Source: Arachnopeziza araneosa
Taxonomy: Eukaryota > Ascomycota > Leotiomycetes > Helotiales > Arachnopezizaceae
DNA length: 64,000 nt
Assembly (NCBI GenBank): GCA_003988855.1
Contig: QYAI01000154.1
Location: forward strand, 1 to 64,000
Direction of reading: 5' to 3'
Every line of letters starts with the position of its first letter. The stretch's first letter is position 1. The position numbers and the translations under genes are program-made. Positions 45,098 to 55,728 of the stretch are shown here, in pieces. The notes below the pieces were generated by a model. The model searched no databases. It was not told where the DNA came from and was given only the letters and a program-made list of their open reading frames with translations.

Positions 45098-46364
45098 TCA
45101 TGAATGCGCTTGAGTTGGGGTAAAGCTTGTCATTTCGGGGCTCGCTCCATGCTTTGGACTTTCCATCTCGGGTAGAGGTGGACCAGTATAATGCTGGGCC
45201 GTTTGGCCAGAGAGATATGATGCATGGTGATCGGTGTAGGATGGTGCAATGTAGGATGGATTTGAAGGATTTGGAACGTAAGGATCGTTCGTTTGCTTCT
45301 TTTTCAGCATCCATATCAGACCTGCGATGAAAGCCAAAACCACTGCAGCTCCACCGATCGACGCTCCTGCAATTCCTCCTGGACTCAAGGTTGCGTGAGA
45401 TGCGGCAGCAGCAGTGCTCGTGGCAGCTGCTGAGGTAGACGAGGAAGAACTAGTGGTGGCAATGGTGGTTGAAGCTACGCTTGATGGAATAAAATTCGAA
45501 GCAGTTGCAGTATTTGTTCCGGCAGCGGATGTCGCAGAATTGATTCCACTTGGTCCGAGGTTCACATAAGCGGCACAATCAGGAGCAGGAGCAGCCAAGG
45601 GACAAGATTGATCCTGGCATAGCGAGTATAGTTGTGGACCCATGACTGGATTCGGTACTGGTGGTGCGCAGCGTACATTATATTGGGCGTTCATCTGAGT
45701 GTTGAGCGTTTGAGCATCTTGCTCAGAAAATCCCCAGTATACGCTCGAGGATGTCAGTTGATTGATAAAGTGCCCAATATCGGTATAATTCAAATCCATG
45801 AACTTGTGCACGTATGCGAGACTCAGGTAGCCTCCCGTCGATGGAGCAACTTGCGGTGGTAATGTGCATCCGAAAATATGGCTGAAAGCTGAGAGCCAAT
45901 GTGCGAAGAGTCGGCTGGAAGAATGTTAGCAACGATTTGACAACTTAAATGAGAACGTACTATTCGTTTGTGGTGTTTGAGAAATTAATCGCTGCGGCTT
46001 GACCGTTTAAAAAGGCCTGCAAAGGTCCTTTCCCACCCCCATCGAGCCAATTGATTCCCACAGGCTGGTTATTCAAGTTTGTCGAGTCAATAGACCCATT
46101 GAACCAAGGTTGCAGATCCACAGAAGTCCCTTGGAATACACCTGGATTGAAAATCCCAGTCACATCACTCGAAACGTTTGTCAGGCTTGGTGTTGGACCT
46201 GCAAAAGCCAGGGCAAGAATGGACTGCATAAGCTGAGACTGGGTGTCAGTCGTGTTTCCACCAAACTTTTGGATAGTGTAGTAGTCGCATATTGACGCTG
46301 TCGAGGGTCTCTGAGCCAAGCCTCCTCCGACGAGGAGGAATGTCAAGAGAAGTCCGAGAATCAT
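45098..46364 (-). CDS. Single-pass surface protein with Cys-rich ectodomain
   Basis: Not a named family to me. Two exons (intron 45915-45960) give 406 aa. Signal peptide (MILGLLLTFLLVGGGLA), then an ectodomain of about 215 residues with several N-glycosylation sites and Cys (ICDYYT, FGCTLPP, VRCAPP, LCQDQSCPLAAPAPDC). A Ser/Thr/Ala mucin-like stalk, a membrane helix (GGIAGASIGGAAVVLAFIAGLIWML, about 300) and KKK stop-transfer follow, then a cytosolic tail rich in Pro, Tyr and Ser (NPSNPSYIAPSYTDHH). The plan resembles fungal wall sensors, but there is no WSC domain. Similar proteins are widespread hypotheticals in moulds. Confidence 0.8.
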
Positions 46365-47094
46365 CGAAGCGTTGGGAGAAGCGGAGAGAACGCGAGCTCG
46401 TTTCCAGTGCGTTGGCGCCGAGGATCCATCTGCTTATATCGGGGGAGTCCTCAGCCTCACCCATGACCGCAGTCTGAAGTGGCTTTTATTCTTGTCTTGC
46501 CCTGGAATAGTCTGTTGGCTGTCATTGGGATCGCTTGAGAAGGATGCGATGGCACAGCTGCCTTTGCTAATCCCGTCCGAATTCCGACATTAGTTTGGCG
46601 TCCGCCAACGAAAACAAAGGCTTGGGCGTCGAATGAGGATATACCGCCTAGCAATCTCTGAACGCTCATTTGCCCTTGTGGCCAGTCGTTCAGCTTGGCG
46701 GACGCCACTGTTCTTGTATCCGACGACTTGCAGATGCTCTGGCGCAGCAGATGAAGCCCACATGGTCAGCAGATAAGGAACAAAGATACACGATCGTTCC
46801 TGTGCATGCCTCCTCTCAGTAATTGTGCATTATTTGCTTGAGAATTGGACTACTGTGTTTATGTAGACATTTGAGGTTGCAGTGACAGGCCTGTCCTTAA
46901 TCCATGCAGAGACGCTAGAGCTTAAGCTTAAAGCCCCTGGAGCATCCATTTCCACCAGCAGGGAATCCTTCAGGCCCAGCCGAGTCGGCTTTCCATCCTT
47001 CAAGACTCCCACAGACCAGATCAACTTCATCTCTTCAATCTCTCAAAGGCAAGGGGACTAGGCATGGAAAGCCATCAAGCGCGTCGTCAGTAGC
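46365..47094. other. Intergenic
   Basis: Promoter of the surface protein gene and 3' side of the 161-aa gene. No other feature recognised. Confidence 0.4.
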
Positions 47095-47580
47095 CTACAC
47101 CTTCATCAGCTTTTGTCCTCCAACCAACCAAAGCATGCTTCTCACCTCATCCGAGATCATTACGTCTGGAAGATTCCTAAGAAATATCCTCAAGAACATT
47201 GCGTACTGCCACATCATCTTCAGACCCTCACAGTTGAGCTCGCCCAGCACCTCCATATTATTCCAATGCTCTTTCAAACAGTCAACGATGACTCTATTTG
47301 ACAGAGAGCCATCATTCGATCCAGATTTGACAGCAGATACAACAGCGCCGAAGGATATCTTAAGATCTTGCTTCATACAATCTCTCAGTTGCTTGATAGT
47401 ATCTTCCAGAGCTTCTACGCTTTGGTTGGCAACTCGCGGACCCATCAACATTTTCATGAAGATATCAATGTTGGCATAGCCAGCCTTGATATCGAGTTCC
47501 ACCTGCTTGAATGCGACTTGCAAGGCTTGCTCAAAGTTGTTGATAGCGACGCTGGCGATCTGGTTTCCGTTGTCTGCCAT
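47095..47580 (-). CDS. Hypothetical 161-aa protein
   Basis: Unrecognised. Single open frame from ATG (MADNGNQIASVAINNFEQAL) to stop, 161 aa, mainly alpha-helical and hydrophilic with a hydrophobic segment near the C-terminus (MMWQYAMFLRIFLRNL). No signal peptide or known motif. Codon use and amino-acid make-up look normal for a real protein, and the opposite-strand frames are broken. Could be a lineage-specific gene. Confidence 0.55.
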   Translation of the reverse strand: MADNGNQIASVAINNFEQALQVAFKQVELDIKAGYANIDIFMKMLMGPRVANQSVEALEDTIKQLRDCMKQDLKISFGAVVSAVKSGSNDGSLSNRVIVDCLKEHWNNMEVLGELNCEGLKMMWQYAMFLRIFLRNLPDVMISDEVRSMLWLVGGQKLMKV

Positions 47581-48399
47581 TTTCTTGATTGCAGAGTATC
47601 AGTTTCGCTCTGGAATTAGAAGGGAGATACTACCTTTTGCGGTCGGGTTGTCGATACTGGTAGGCAATCACAGCTCTGCATGCGGTCTCAGAATGCCGTG
47701 TATGTTTGATCGTAGAAGCCTTCGGAATTTAGATGCTTGCTCCTATTTTGAAGGTAAATTGATTTATTAGCGAACGTGGGTTGCGGCTTGGTTTGCGGCT
47801 TAGTTTGCGGCTTTTCGACTTGGTTCACATCTTTCCGACTGTTTACATCTCCGTCTCAGTATGCGTTAACCGTTACCGCACCGCATATCTATAGCTCGCT
47901 TCTTGGTTGTGAGAAAGTTATTCTTAACACAATCAAGGCGAATTTATAGTGCTTAGTCTCCTATAAGACAACTATTTGCTGTAGCGCAGCTCGAGAGATC
48001 CTTTCATTTATATTGCAAAACTTCTGTTTGATTTTTCTTTCATCACAACCTGTCAACTTTCCATTCTTAGTTTAGTTTCCAGCCAGAGCAATTCTAGAAT
48101 CAAATAGACGCACATTGACGATTGCTTGACGTGAAATATGGATCACAGACTCTGTACCTAATAAGCCAAGTGTTTCTTACCCGTGGGTGCGGTGTGGCAT
48201 AGTTTCCGCACCTATTCCTCATTGGCGGAATTTTTACGCTTTCACATGCAGTCATTCTTTATTCGTTTTTCTGACGATTCTGACCTGACTAAGCGCCTGT
48301 GCCACCTCGTCAACCACGACCGCTCCAAACCCGATTATAGCCCAAGCAGCTATATCTCCAGCCTCCTCCCTGATTAATCTTTGACAGGGCATCATAATC
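47581..48399. other. Intergenic with short GCGGCTT repeats
   Basis: A short array of GTTTGCGGCTT-like units lies at about 47778-47813 (three copies). Otherwise nothing recognised. It separates the divergent 161-aa gene and FAD oxidase starts. Confidence 0.5.
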
Positions 48400-50042
48400 A
48401 TGGGATCCATCACAAATACTCAAATCCCTCTTCGCAATGGCGGAGCACTGCCGGAAGCTGCCATCAGAGACCTCAAGTCCTCTACAAAGTGTGAGATCTT
48501 AATCAAAGGAGAGACACCTGAGGAAATATACAAGGATGCAATCGATAGATTCAATAAAGCTTGGATCGCAGAAGCAGTACGTCGAACCCAACTCGTTAAT
48601 ATAAATCGAGATTGATCTTTGAACAGTGTATCATTATCTTTTGTGAGGACGAAGCAGATATTGTTACCTGCCTCAAGTTTGTCCAACAGTGGAATATCGA
48701 CATGGTTATTTCAAGTGGCAGGCACAGCTATTATGGAGCCTCTTCTACTAACGGCCTGGTGATTGGTAAGTTTTCATGAGCATTCCTCAATTCTGCTGAC
48801 GTGTGAAGATTTACGTAAATTGAAAAAGGTCGTGGTGGATATCAAAAGTCAAAGCATCAGTGCCCAGGGAGGGTGCCAAGCAATTGACTTGGAAACCCCG
48901 CTCCAAGGTAAGTAGGTTCGAATAGGCTCTTGCAATATTGACATACGATAGCAAAGGGATACTCGGTAGTCATGGGTGCCGCCAATGATACTGGCATTGG
49001 AGGGCTTACGCTGGGAGGAGGTACAGGTTTTCTAACGGGTCAATATGGCATGGTTATCGACAATCTCATTGCTGCAAGGGTTGTTCTTGCAGATGGTACA
49101 ATCCTCGAATGCTCCGAGACAACCAACGCTGATCTATTCTGGGGGATCCGCGGAGGTGGCTCTAATTTTGGAGTTGTTTCGGAATTTACCTATAAAATCC
49201 ACAAGCAAGACCCGGTGTATGCGTAAGTATTTTGCATTAACGTGTAATTAAATGCTAACAGCTGTAGTGGCCCTCTTATCTTCACACCAGACAAGACTAG
49301 GGCTTTTATTGAATTGCTACCTAAGATTGTTGAAATTGTCAACTCGGCCGATGGGAAGCTTGCCTTTTTTGCTGCTTTTGGAAAAGCTCCCGGGATGCCA
49401 AAGGTACATCCACTCGGCCTCCTATTCTACAATGGCCCCGAGGAAGAAGCAAAGAAGCTAACAGCGCCACTTTTCGATCTTGGCCCAGTAATGGCAATGT
49501 GCCATATGACAGAAGTAGCTGAGATAACGAAACCATCAGCATTGACTCTTGGCCCGTTAACACATCAGCATTACTCTACAAGCAACGCGCCGTTATACGC
49601 TCCTCTTGATCTTAACCTAATTGAAACTGCGATTGAAGACTTTGACAATTTTCACACAAAGTATGGGGCGTCTGTCGCTCCTTCCAAGGCCATGATCGAG
49701 ATTCGATCCTATGCTAAATCCTCCTCTATCGATCCGTCTGCTACAGCATTCAGAGCTCGTGCTCCTGGTTTTCTCCTGGCAGTTGAATGCCAGCATGATG
49801 GAACCAACACTGCAGAGGTCATCAGGGCGGAAGTGAAATCCATTGTTGACAAGATTAAAGTCGCTGTCCAAGCCAAGCATCCCGGGAAAGGAAAGTTCTT
49901 CAATGCCAACATCGGAGATGGATTGGAGAAGGTCACGGATATGTTTGGTGACAACTTGCCAAAGTTGAGGGAATTGAAGAAAAAGTATGATCCAAATCAG
50001 GTATTCAACAAGTGGTATCCTATTCCACCAGCCGAAGCATGA
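48400..50042 (+). CDS. FAD-linked oxidoreductase, berberine-bridge-enzyme-like
   Basis: PCMH-type FAD oxidase with a C-terminal BBE domain, a family that oxidises sugars, alkaloid-like and polyketide intermediates. Five exons (introns 48577-48626, 48766-48808, 48908-48951, 49223-49267) give 486 aa. The FAD-attachment His is in MVISSGRHSYYGASS, the pyrophosphate region in GIGGLTLGGGTGFLTGQYGM, and LFWGIRGGGSNFGVVSEF follows. The BBE tail is KKYDPNQVFNKWYPI. No signal peptide is seen, so it is probably intracellular, unlike many secreted fungal members. It lies 2.2 kb before an NAD(P)H-dependent reductase pair. Confidence 0.92.
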
Positions 50043-50594
50043 TCTTGTATCTCCACGAACTCGTTTTCAAGATATACACCACGCTCTACCTACCTTGAAA
50101 TTAATTCTATTTTGCTCTCTTATTAAACAAAGTAGGATTATGAATAGTGAAGATTTTGCATGTATTGCCCAGACTGAGAGATTGTGCTTTGGTATTTTAA
50201 ACAAAAATTTTTCCAGACATATAGTGCCGTCATTCTTTAGCTCGGCAGATCAAAGGAAAACAAGCTAATATACAAATAATGAAAATGAAACTCGAATGAT
50301 GGCTGAGAACGAGACTAACAGACCATTTATCCAAAGTCGCCCGAGAGGAGTTCCGATCTATGGCGAGCTTACGGTGGAATAAGTCAACAGAAGGTCTACA
50401 GTATTGTTCTAGTAGAATTATTTTCGTGTGGTAGCATGCACCATGCTTCCTCTGCCTCAAACCAGGTCATCGGCGTTTACTGACACATTTCCACAGTGAG
50501 ATCCATAGGAGGACTCGACTGCTATTCAGAAATGAACATGTGAATCCTAACAAGACAATTTATATCTATTCATCAACCCCTAACTCTAACGATG
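50043..50594. other. Convergent intergenic
   Basis: 3' ends of the FAD oxidase and F-box genes. Nothing else seen. Confidence 0.4.
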
Positions 50595-51713
50595 CTACAT
50601 ACATAGCGTTTGAACCGTGGAGCCATCAGTGGTTTCAAAAAGCGATCTTCTCCCTGACCAGCTAAGTTTAGGAGTAAACCGGTTCGAGTGCCCTTGAAAC
50701 ATCAACTTTATATTTGCCAGCTCAACGTGCGGGCTCGGCCTCGACGTTGAAAACTTCACCGAGCTGTGGTGCAGCCACGTTGTATCAAAGGGAGTTACGC
50801 ATTCTCCCAGATCCTGCCAGACGGTCAAGACCACAATACGCCGGTTTCTAACCAAACCCAGTCTCAACAGATCAACTTGAAACTCTGTTGCGCAACTAAC
50901 ACATTTACGCACGCCAGAAAGATCTGAGCATGAGAATTGGCAGTTGGCTATTGGGCTAAGTCTGTGAATCACAATACCGGGTGCCGAATTTCTTCCACGG
51001 AATACAATATGAGGACATATGTTCATCTCAAAGAGAACCGGAAGATGGAACCCGAGGTACGGGTCATGACCAGCAAGCCAGTATTGGGAGCGTAACAGCA
51101 ACCTGGCATCTGAGATTCGAGCTTCGGTAATGAGATGTCGGGCGTATTTGTGACCGTAGAAGGTGCAAGCTTTACTTAGATCTCTCAAGTCAGATGAAGT
51201 ATCGTGTCCGTGTCTGTGTTTCTTCATAAGGTTCTGGAGTTTCGAGAAATACAAACTATCATGGAAGGAACGCTGTGGATATTGAAAGACTTCGACATTG
51301 CTGCAAGGCCGTTGTCCATGGCGAGGGTGAAAGATGCTATCTCTGGTTCGCTTGTAGTGATGAATCGTTTTGCAATGATAACAGTATATCATCTCTTTGG
51401 TGTCTTGGCTCAGAAGGATTAGAAAAGCTTCTCTCTCTTGGCCCAACAGCGTAGGAACGGGTAAATCTTCAAACGCTATTCGAGGATCATTGACGACGGA
51501 GAGCTGAGCCTGATTGATTTTGCTAATGTATACGGAGCCTATTTTAACAAATATTGTGCGGCTACTCAAGGTGAAGCTTGCCGCTGCAGATGTTGATAAG
51601 AAGCTAGCGATAAGTGCTAGGATTTCTGACGGCAAGTCACTTAAAGACACCTGTTTAGAGGCGCTTTGCGCAGCTTTTGGCTTCTTAGTAGCTTTGATGA
51701 TTCTTCGAATCAT
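50595..51713 (-). CDS. F-box protein
   Basis: Likely substrate adaptor of an SCF ubiquitin ligase. Single exon, 372 aa from ATG MIRRIIKATKK. A basic N-terminus precedes the F-box (VSLSDLPSEILALIASFLSTSAAASFTLSSRTIF, about residues 22-55). The rest is the undefined domain common in large fungal F-box families, with Cys/His pairs (YCYHCKTIHHY; RKCVSCATEF) that might bind metal. Target unknown. Confidence 0.8.
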   Translation of the reverse strand: MIRRIIKATKKPKAAQSASKQVSLSDLPSEILALIASFLSTSAAASFTLSSRTIFVKIGSVYISKINQAQLSVVNDPRIAFEDLPVPTLLGQEREAFLILLSQDTKEMIYCYHCKTIHHYKRTRDSIFHPRHGQRPCSNVEVFQYPQRSFHDSLYFSKLQNLMKKHRHGHDTSSDLRDLSKACTFYGHKYARHLITEARISDARLLLRSQYWLAGHDPYLGFHLPVLFEMNICPHIVFRGRNSAPGIVIHRLSPIANCQFSCSDLSGVRKCVSCATEFQVDLLRLGLVRNRRIVVLTVWQDLGECVTPFDTTWLHHSSVKFSTSRPSPHVELANIKLMFQGHSNRFTPKLSWSGRRSLFETTDGSTVQTLCM

Positions 51714-52145
51714 TGCGACCTTGAGTTGTTGTTTCAAAGTTTGAATGAATGAATAAATCGATACGATTCCATTGCCAAAGGGGAGGTACTAGGTAGTCGC
51801 TAAACCTAATGCAGGAAATATCCTACGAGGTGGGCAAAAAATCAAAACCGCAAAATGTCAATACTCGTCCTAGACAAGTACTTAAAATTTAAAACTTAGA
51901 GCTCTTAAATACTCATCTTCTATTGTAGAAGGTTTTTATCGAGTTTAGTAGAGCAAATATTGTGGAATTTAAGCTTCGACTTTACGATTTCCTGACGCTT
52001 TGGCGAAGATGACTGCCTCGCTAGATCAATCACTTCCAATATTGTCCTCTTATCATAATGAATTACTATTCAACCTAACTGCTCTCTAAGTTCACATCTC
52101 AGACCGATGTTCTTATCAAGTACCCAGCGCTTTTACTCAAACCTA
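51714..52145. other. Intergenic carrying repeat copy A
   Basis: F-box gene promoter and 3' side of the reductase gene; about half is occupied by the short inverted-repeat element described separately. Confidence 0.5.
51822..52025 (+). mobile_element. MITE-like element, copy A
   Basis: About 204 bp, homologous along its length to copy C and in its 3' half to copy B. It opens with CTACGAGGTGGGC and closes with GACTGCCTCGCTAG, whose complement is similar to the opening, so the ends form a degenerate terminal inverted repeat. Shared internal stretches include CGCAAAATGT, ATACTCGTC and CTTCGACTTTACGATTTCC. No coding capacity. Non-autonomous DNA-transposon reading is inference. Confidence 0.55.
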
Positions 52146-53263
52146 TCAAGCCGTTTCTGATTTCTCAATCTCCAACAACTGCTTCGCCAAATCCACAAAC
52201 GTCTCTTCTTTGGTCCTAAATGAAAGCCCTAGTACCTTCTTCGCTTTCTCACTACTGCAATCATATGCATTCTTGTCAAGTCCGCCAGGTCCTTGAGGTG
52301 TTCTCTCCTCTAGCCCTGGAATCTCCTTCAAAATATTCGAGATATCCTTGGCAGAAACCTGTCCAGCACAAATCACAAATCTTCCAGAGGCTTCTGGAAT
52401 AGTTGCAGCTTTCAAGTGTGCATTTGCAAGATCCTACAAAGTCAGAAAGAACGAAAGTCGTGAATGATTAGACTTACTCGAACGTCAGTGTAAACATGCA
52501 TGGCGTTGGGTGGTAGTGGTGCGTCTCTTTTTGAGTCAATGAAGTTATTGTAGATATTTGAATTTGACTGATTAAGTTCCTTCACACTCTTGATGGTGTG
52601 TCTCAAGGGCCCATAAACCATAGGAGGAGTCAAGGTAACCAGATCGAAATTTGGCTTCTCCTTCTCCACAAACTCCCAAGCTGAAGATGTCAGTAAGTAT
52701 TGATGGAAGTGAGAACACTACATACCCGACTTTTCGGCATACTTCTTACTTGCTTGATAAGCGTTGTTGGATGTTCCTGTCAAAGCACCCTCCCATGTTG
52801 TTGGATTCCAGTCCGCTTCGGTGTAAATCTTCTTTGGGGTTGCATTGGGATCTGCGCCAAAATTCACAACAGCGGCACAAGAACTAGTAATTACAACCCG
52901 TTTGACAGTTGGAGCATTCGTCTTGATTGACTTCAAAATCCCGACCGTACCTTTAATTGCAGGATCCAAGAACTCGCGGAAATCTTTGATGACCCGATAA
53001 AGGAAAGGAGACGCTGTGTGAATCACGATATCAAAGGGAGGATTGGATTTCACCACCTCATCAAAAGCACCAGGAGTGGTAATATCAGGTACGATTCCGA
53101 AATCGAGCTTTGAACCCCATTTAGGGAAATCGGATAGAACTTGCTGAGATTTGGATTGACTTCGAACCACAGCGCGGACTGAGAAGCCTTGGTTGAGTAG
53201 TTGATCGAGGATGTGAGATCCGACGAAACCATTCGCACCTGTGAGGAGAACTCTTTGAGACAT
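52146..53263 (-). CDS. NAD(P)-dependent reductase, Gre2 / dihydroflavonol-reductase-like
   Basis: Extended SDR of the Gre2/DFR-like group that reduces aldehydes, ketones or methylglyoxal. Three exons (introns 52681-52725 and 52434-52477) give 342 aa. Cofactor motif LLTGANGFVGSHI at residues 5-17, VIHTASPF and VITSSCAAV strands, and the catalytic Tyr-x3-Lys in NAYQASKK (about 170). The C-terminus (KKVLGLSFRTKEETFVDLAKQLLE) is typical for the group. It is divergent from the PIG3-like gene over a 497-bp promoter. Confidence 0.92.
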
Positions 53264-53589
53264 TGTAGGAATGTTTGATGTGCAGTAGATGTTTTTGGAT
53301 TGTGGAATGCGATTTATGTATAATATTTCTGAGACGGGATTCTTGGAGAGAATAAGCTGACTTAAGTAGATGCTGATGAATTTGTACAATCAAGTATATC
53401 GTGGAGTGTTGACATCCCGATACGCCGGGAATTCCCCGTCGTCAGGGATGACGGCAGAAGCGGGACATCAACAAGCGAATAGGAAGTGAGCATCAAAAGA
53501 TGGAATGGTTCCGCCCCAAATTCCGCACACAGCTGCAGCAGGTGTTATTCAGCCAAGAACATATTTGACGATGCTCCCACCTGCTTCAA

Positions 53590-53597
53590 TGACGTCA
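53590..53597. promoter_or_regulatory. CRE/ATF site TGACGTCA
   Basis: Perfect bZIP palindrome between the two reductase genes, 164 bp before the PIG3-like ATG. Stress control by an Atf1-type factor is inference. Confidence 0.5.
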
Positions 53598-53600
53598 ATT

Positions 53601-53621
53601 CCGACAGTGTAGCGCTGTCGG
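53601..53621. promoter_or_regulatory. Palindrome CCGACAG-N7-CTGTCGG
   Basis: Perfect 7-bp inverted repeat with a 7-bp spacer, three bases after the CRE. The CCG/CGG half-site triplets resemble targets of Zn2Cys6 factors. Confidence 0.5.
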
Positions 53622-53673
53622 GAGAACTCGGTCCTTTCTCGCGATTGTTAAGATTCAGTGGATGCCTGACAAG

Positions 53674-53682
53674 TATATATAA
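53674..53682 (+). promoter_or_regulatory. TATA box of the PIG3-like gene
   Basis: TATATATAA run 79-87 bp before the ATG at 53761. Confidence 0.5.
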
Positions 53683-53760
53683 GCGCGATCTACACGAATG
53701 TAGGGTAATCCACCACCAATATCACCTGTTCATCAATCGAATTAGGTCTATCAATCTAAA

Positions 53761-54900
53761 ATGACAACCATGAAGGCGATAGGTATGGGCTTTGGAGTTA
53801 GCTTTGACTTCGACTAACTTTGTAGATATCCAAAATGGTTCTGGTCCAATCTCAAGTCTTTACCTCAATTCAAGTACACCCAAGCCTAAGCCATCAGAGT
53901 CGCAAGCTCTAATCAACATTCATTCATTTGGACTTAACCGTATGGATTTGATGCAGAGAGAAGGACGGTATAATGTCCCACCACAGGGAGGAAAGACTCT
54001 GGGCGTTGAGTTCTCTGGAACCATCGAGGAGCTTGGTATTGGAAATACTTGCGACTTCAAAGTTGGAGACGAAGTGTTTGGGCTAGCTTATGGAGGTAAG
54101 TCTTCTTTCCTGGCTTTCAACACAACTGACGAAAACTAGGCGCATACGCGGAATATTTGGCATCGTCAACCAAAATGCTAATTCACAAACCAAAAGAAAT
54201 ATCGTGGGAAACAGCTGCAGGAATTCCAGAGGTTTGTCATTCATTAATACTTGCAGATCTGAACTTACTCTGATAGACTTGGATCACTGCTACTCAGGCA
54301 CTCCATCTGGTTGGGTGCTTTAAGCCTGGTGACAATGTCCTTTGGCATGCCGGTGCATCTGCAGTGTCGATTGCAGGCATCCAGCTTGCGAAAGCAGCTG
54401 GGGCAGGAAAGATATTCGTGACCGCAGGATCGGATGAGAAGGTTGAATTTTGCAAGACACTAGGAGCGACTGCGGGGTTCAACTACCATACCCAAGACTG
54501 GGTAAAAGGTATCAAAGATGCAACCAATGGATATGGAGTTGATGTAATCATCGACTTTATCGGTATGAATTATTCCCAAGGCAACTTTGAAGCTGCTGCC
54601 ATCGATGGAAGGATTGTCCAGCTGGCCAGTTTGAGCGGCTCGAAACTTGCTGCTGGCCTTGATATTGGTCTACTCGAAAACAAGCGATTGCGATGGGAAG
54701 GAAGTCGATTGAGAAGTCGAGATCTGGGATATCAGGCAAAGCTGAGAGATTTGTTGGTTCAGCATGCACTACCGAAGTTTGTGGATGGGACGTTCAAGGT
54801 GCCAATTGAGAAGGTCTTTTCGTGGAGAGATATCCAGGAAGCGCATGCATTGATGGAAAGCAATCAGTCGAAAGGGAAAATCATTTGTAACGTAGCATAG
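53761..54900 (+). CDS. Quinone oxidoreductase, PIG3/TP53I3-like (MDR family)
   Basis: Zinc-free NADPH-dependent medium-chain dehydrogenase of the PIG3 type that reduces quinones and enals. Four exons (introns 53783-53825, 54096-54139, 54232-54276) give 335 aa. The first exon is only 22 nt (MTTMKAI plus one base). Family signatures: FGLNRMDLMQREGRYNVPP, TLGVEFSGTIEELG, the nucleotide-binding segment LWHAGASAVSIAGIQLAKAAGA and VDVIIDFIGMNYSQGN. The AxxGxG glycines are partly replaced (GASAVS), which I believe is common in fungal members. Confidence 0.92.
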
Positions 54901-55728
54901 AAGACCATCCGTTTGACACTCGTGATTTCCATCAGAAGCCCACATCTTTTATTATCGTAAAGTTTTATCGAGTTTGGTAGAGTAAATATTGTAGAATTTG
55001 AGCTTGGACTTTAAGGTTACTCGTACGATATCCTGGCGTTTTGGGGAAGACGAATTTTGACCGCTTCGGAAGGGAGACGCCATTGTGGCTTCGAAACACG
55101 ATCGGGGTCTCGATCATGCGACTTGATATCCTGAGCGTCTGGATGCTAAGAGAACAAAGAAACATGAGAGAAAGGGAAAAGGAGCGAGGATGGATATAAT
55201 ATTATCCAAGCTTAATGCACAAGGATTTCGTCGGGCCTTCCGGACCACGCCTTTTCCCTCGTGTTTTCAGCCCCATTTCACGTCATCCACGCTTGTTTCA
55301 CTCATTTGGGGACATGGGCTTTTTCCCTTCCTTCATTTGGAAACATGGCTGAGCACTCGATTATCCACCTAGCTGTGCGGCTGTCCGAACTGGACCATTC
55401 ACTGTCGTTGAGATTTGCACGGGGATGCGCCCCCCAGAATATCGGTACTCGTAGGGCTTGTAGGGCCAGCATTCATTGGTGGGTTCGCTCGCAGAGGTCG
55501 CACATCGTCAGCGCCTCAGAGCACGAGCGAGGTCCTGAACTTTCTTGACAAGATATTGTGATTTTCCGAGCATGACTATTGACGTTTTCAAGTCTAGGGG
55601 AGATCCCATTGGTGTAAAATTTCAAGGCGCGGCCTCTAGAGTCACTTGGCTTTTGGCTTCAAGTATGTTCAATGTCCACACTTTTCAATTTCGTTCTTTG
55701 CCAAGTAATTTCCGTTTTATATCTTCAA
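54901..55728. other. Intergenic carrying repeat copy B
   Basis: 3' side of the PIG3-like gene with a truncated repeat element, then promoter of the chitin deacetylase. No gene seen. Confidence 0.5.
54957..55070 (+). mobile_element. MITE-like element, copy B (5'-truncated)
   Basis: About 114 bp matching the 3' half of copies A and C (TTTTATCGAGTTTGGTAGAG, then ATTGTAGAATTTGAGCTT). It ends GAAGACGAATTTTGACCGC, the inverse of the outer end of copy C. It carries a small insertion near 55015-55030 relative to the others. Same orientation as copy A. Confidence 0.55.

Larger units (their letters stand above)
53264..53760. other. Shared promoter of the divergent reductase pair
   Basis: 497 bp with a CGGGAATTCCCCG palindrome-like site near 53427-53441, a perfect CRE, a perfect spaced palindrome and a TATA box, each listed separately. 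Confidence 0.6.
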
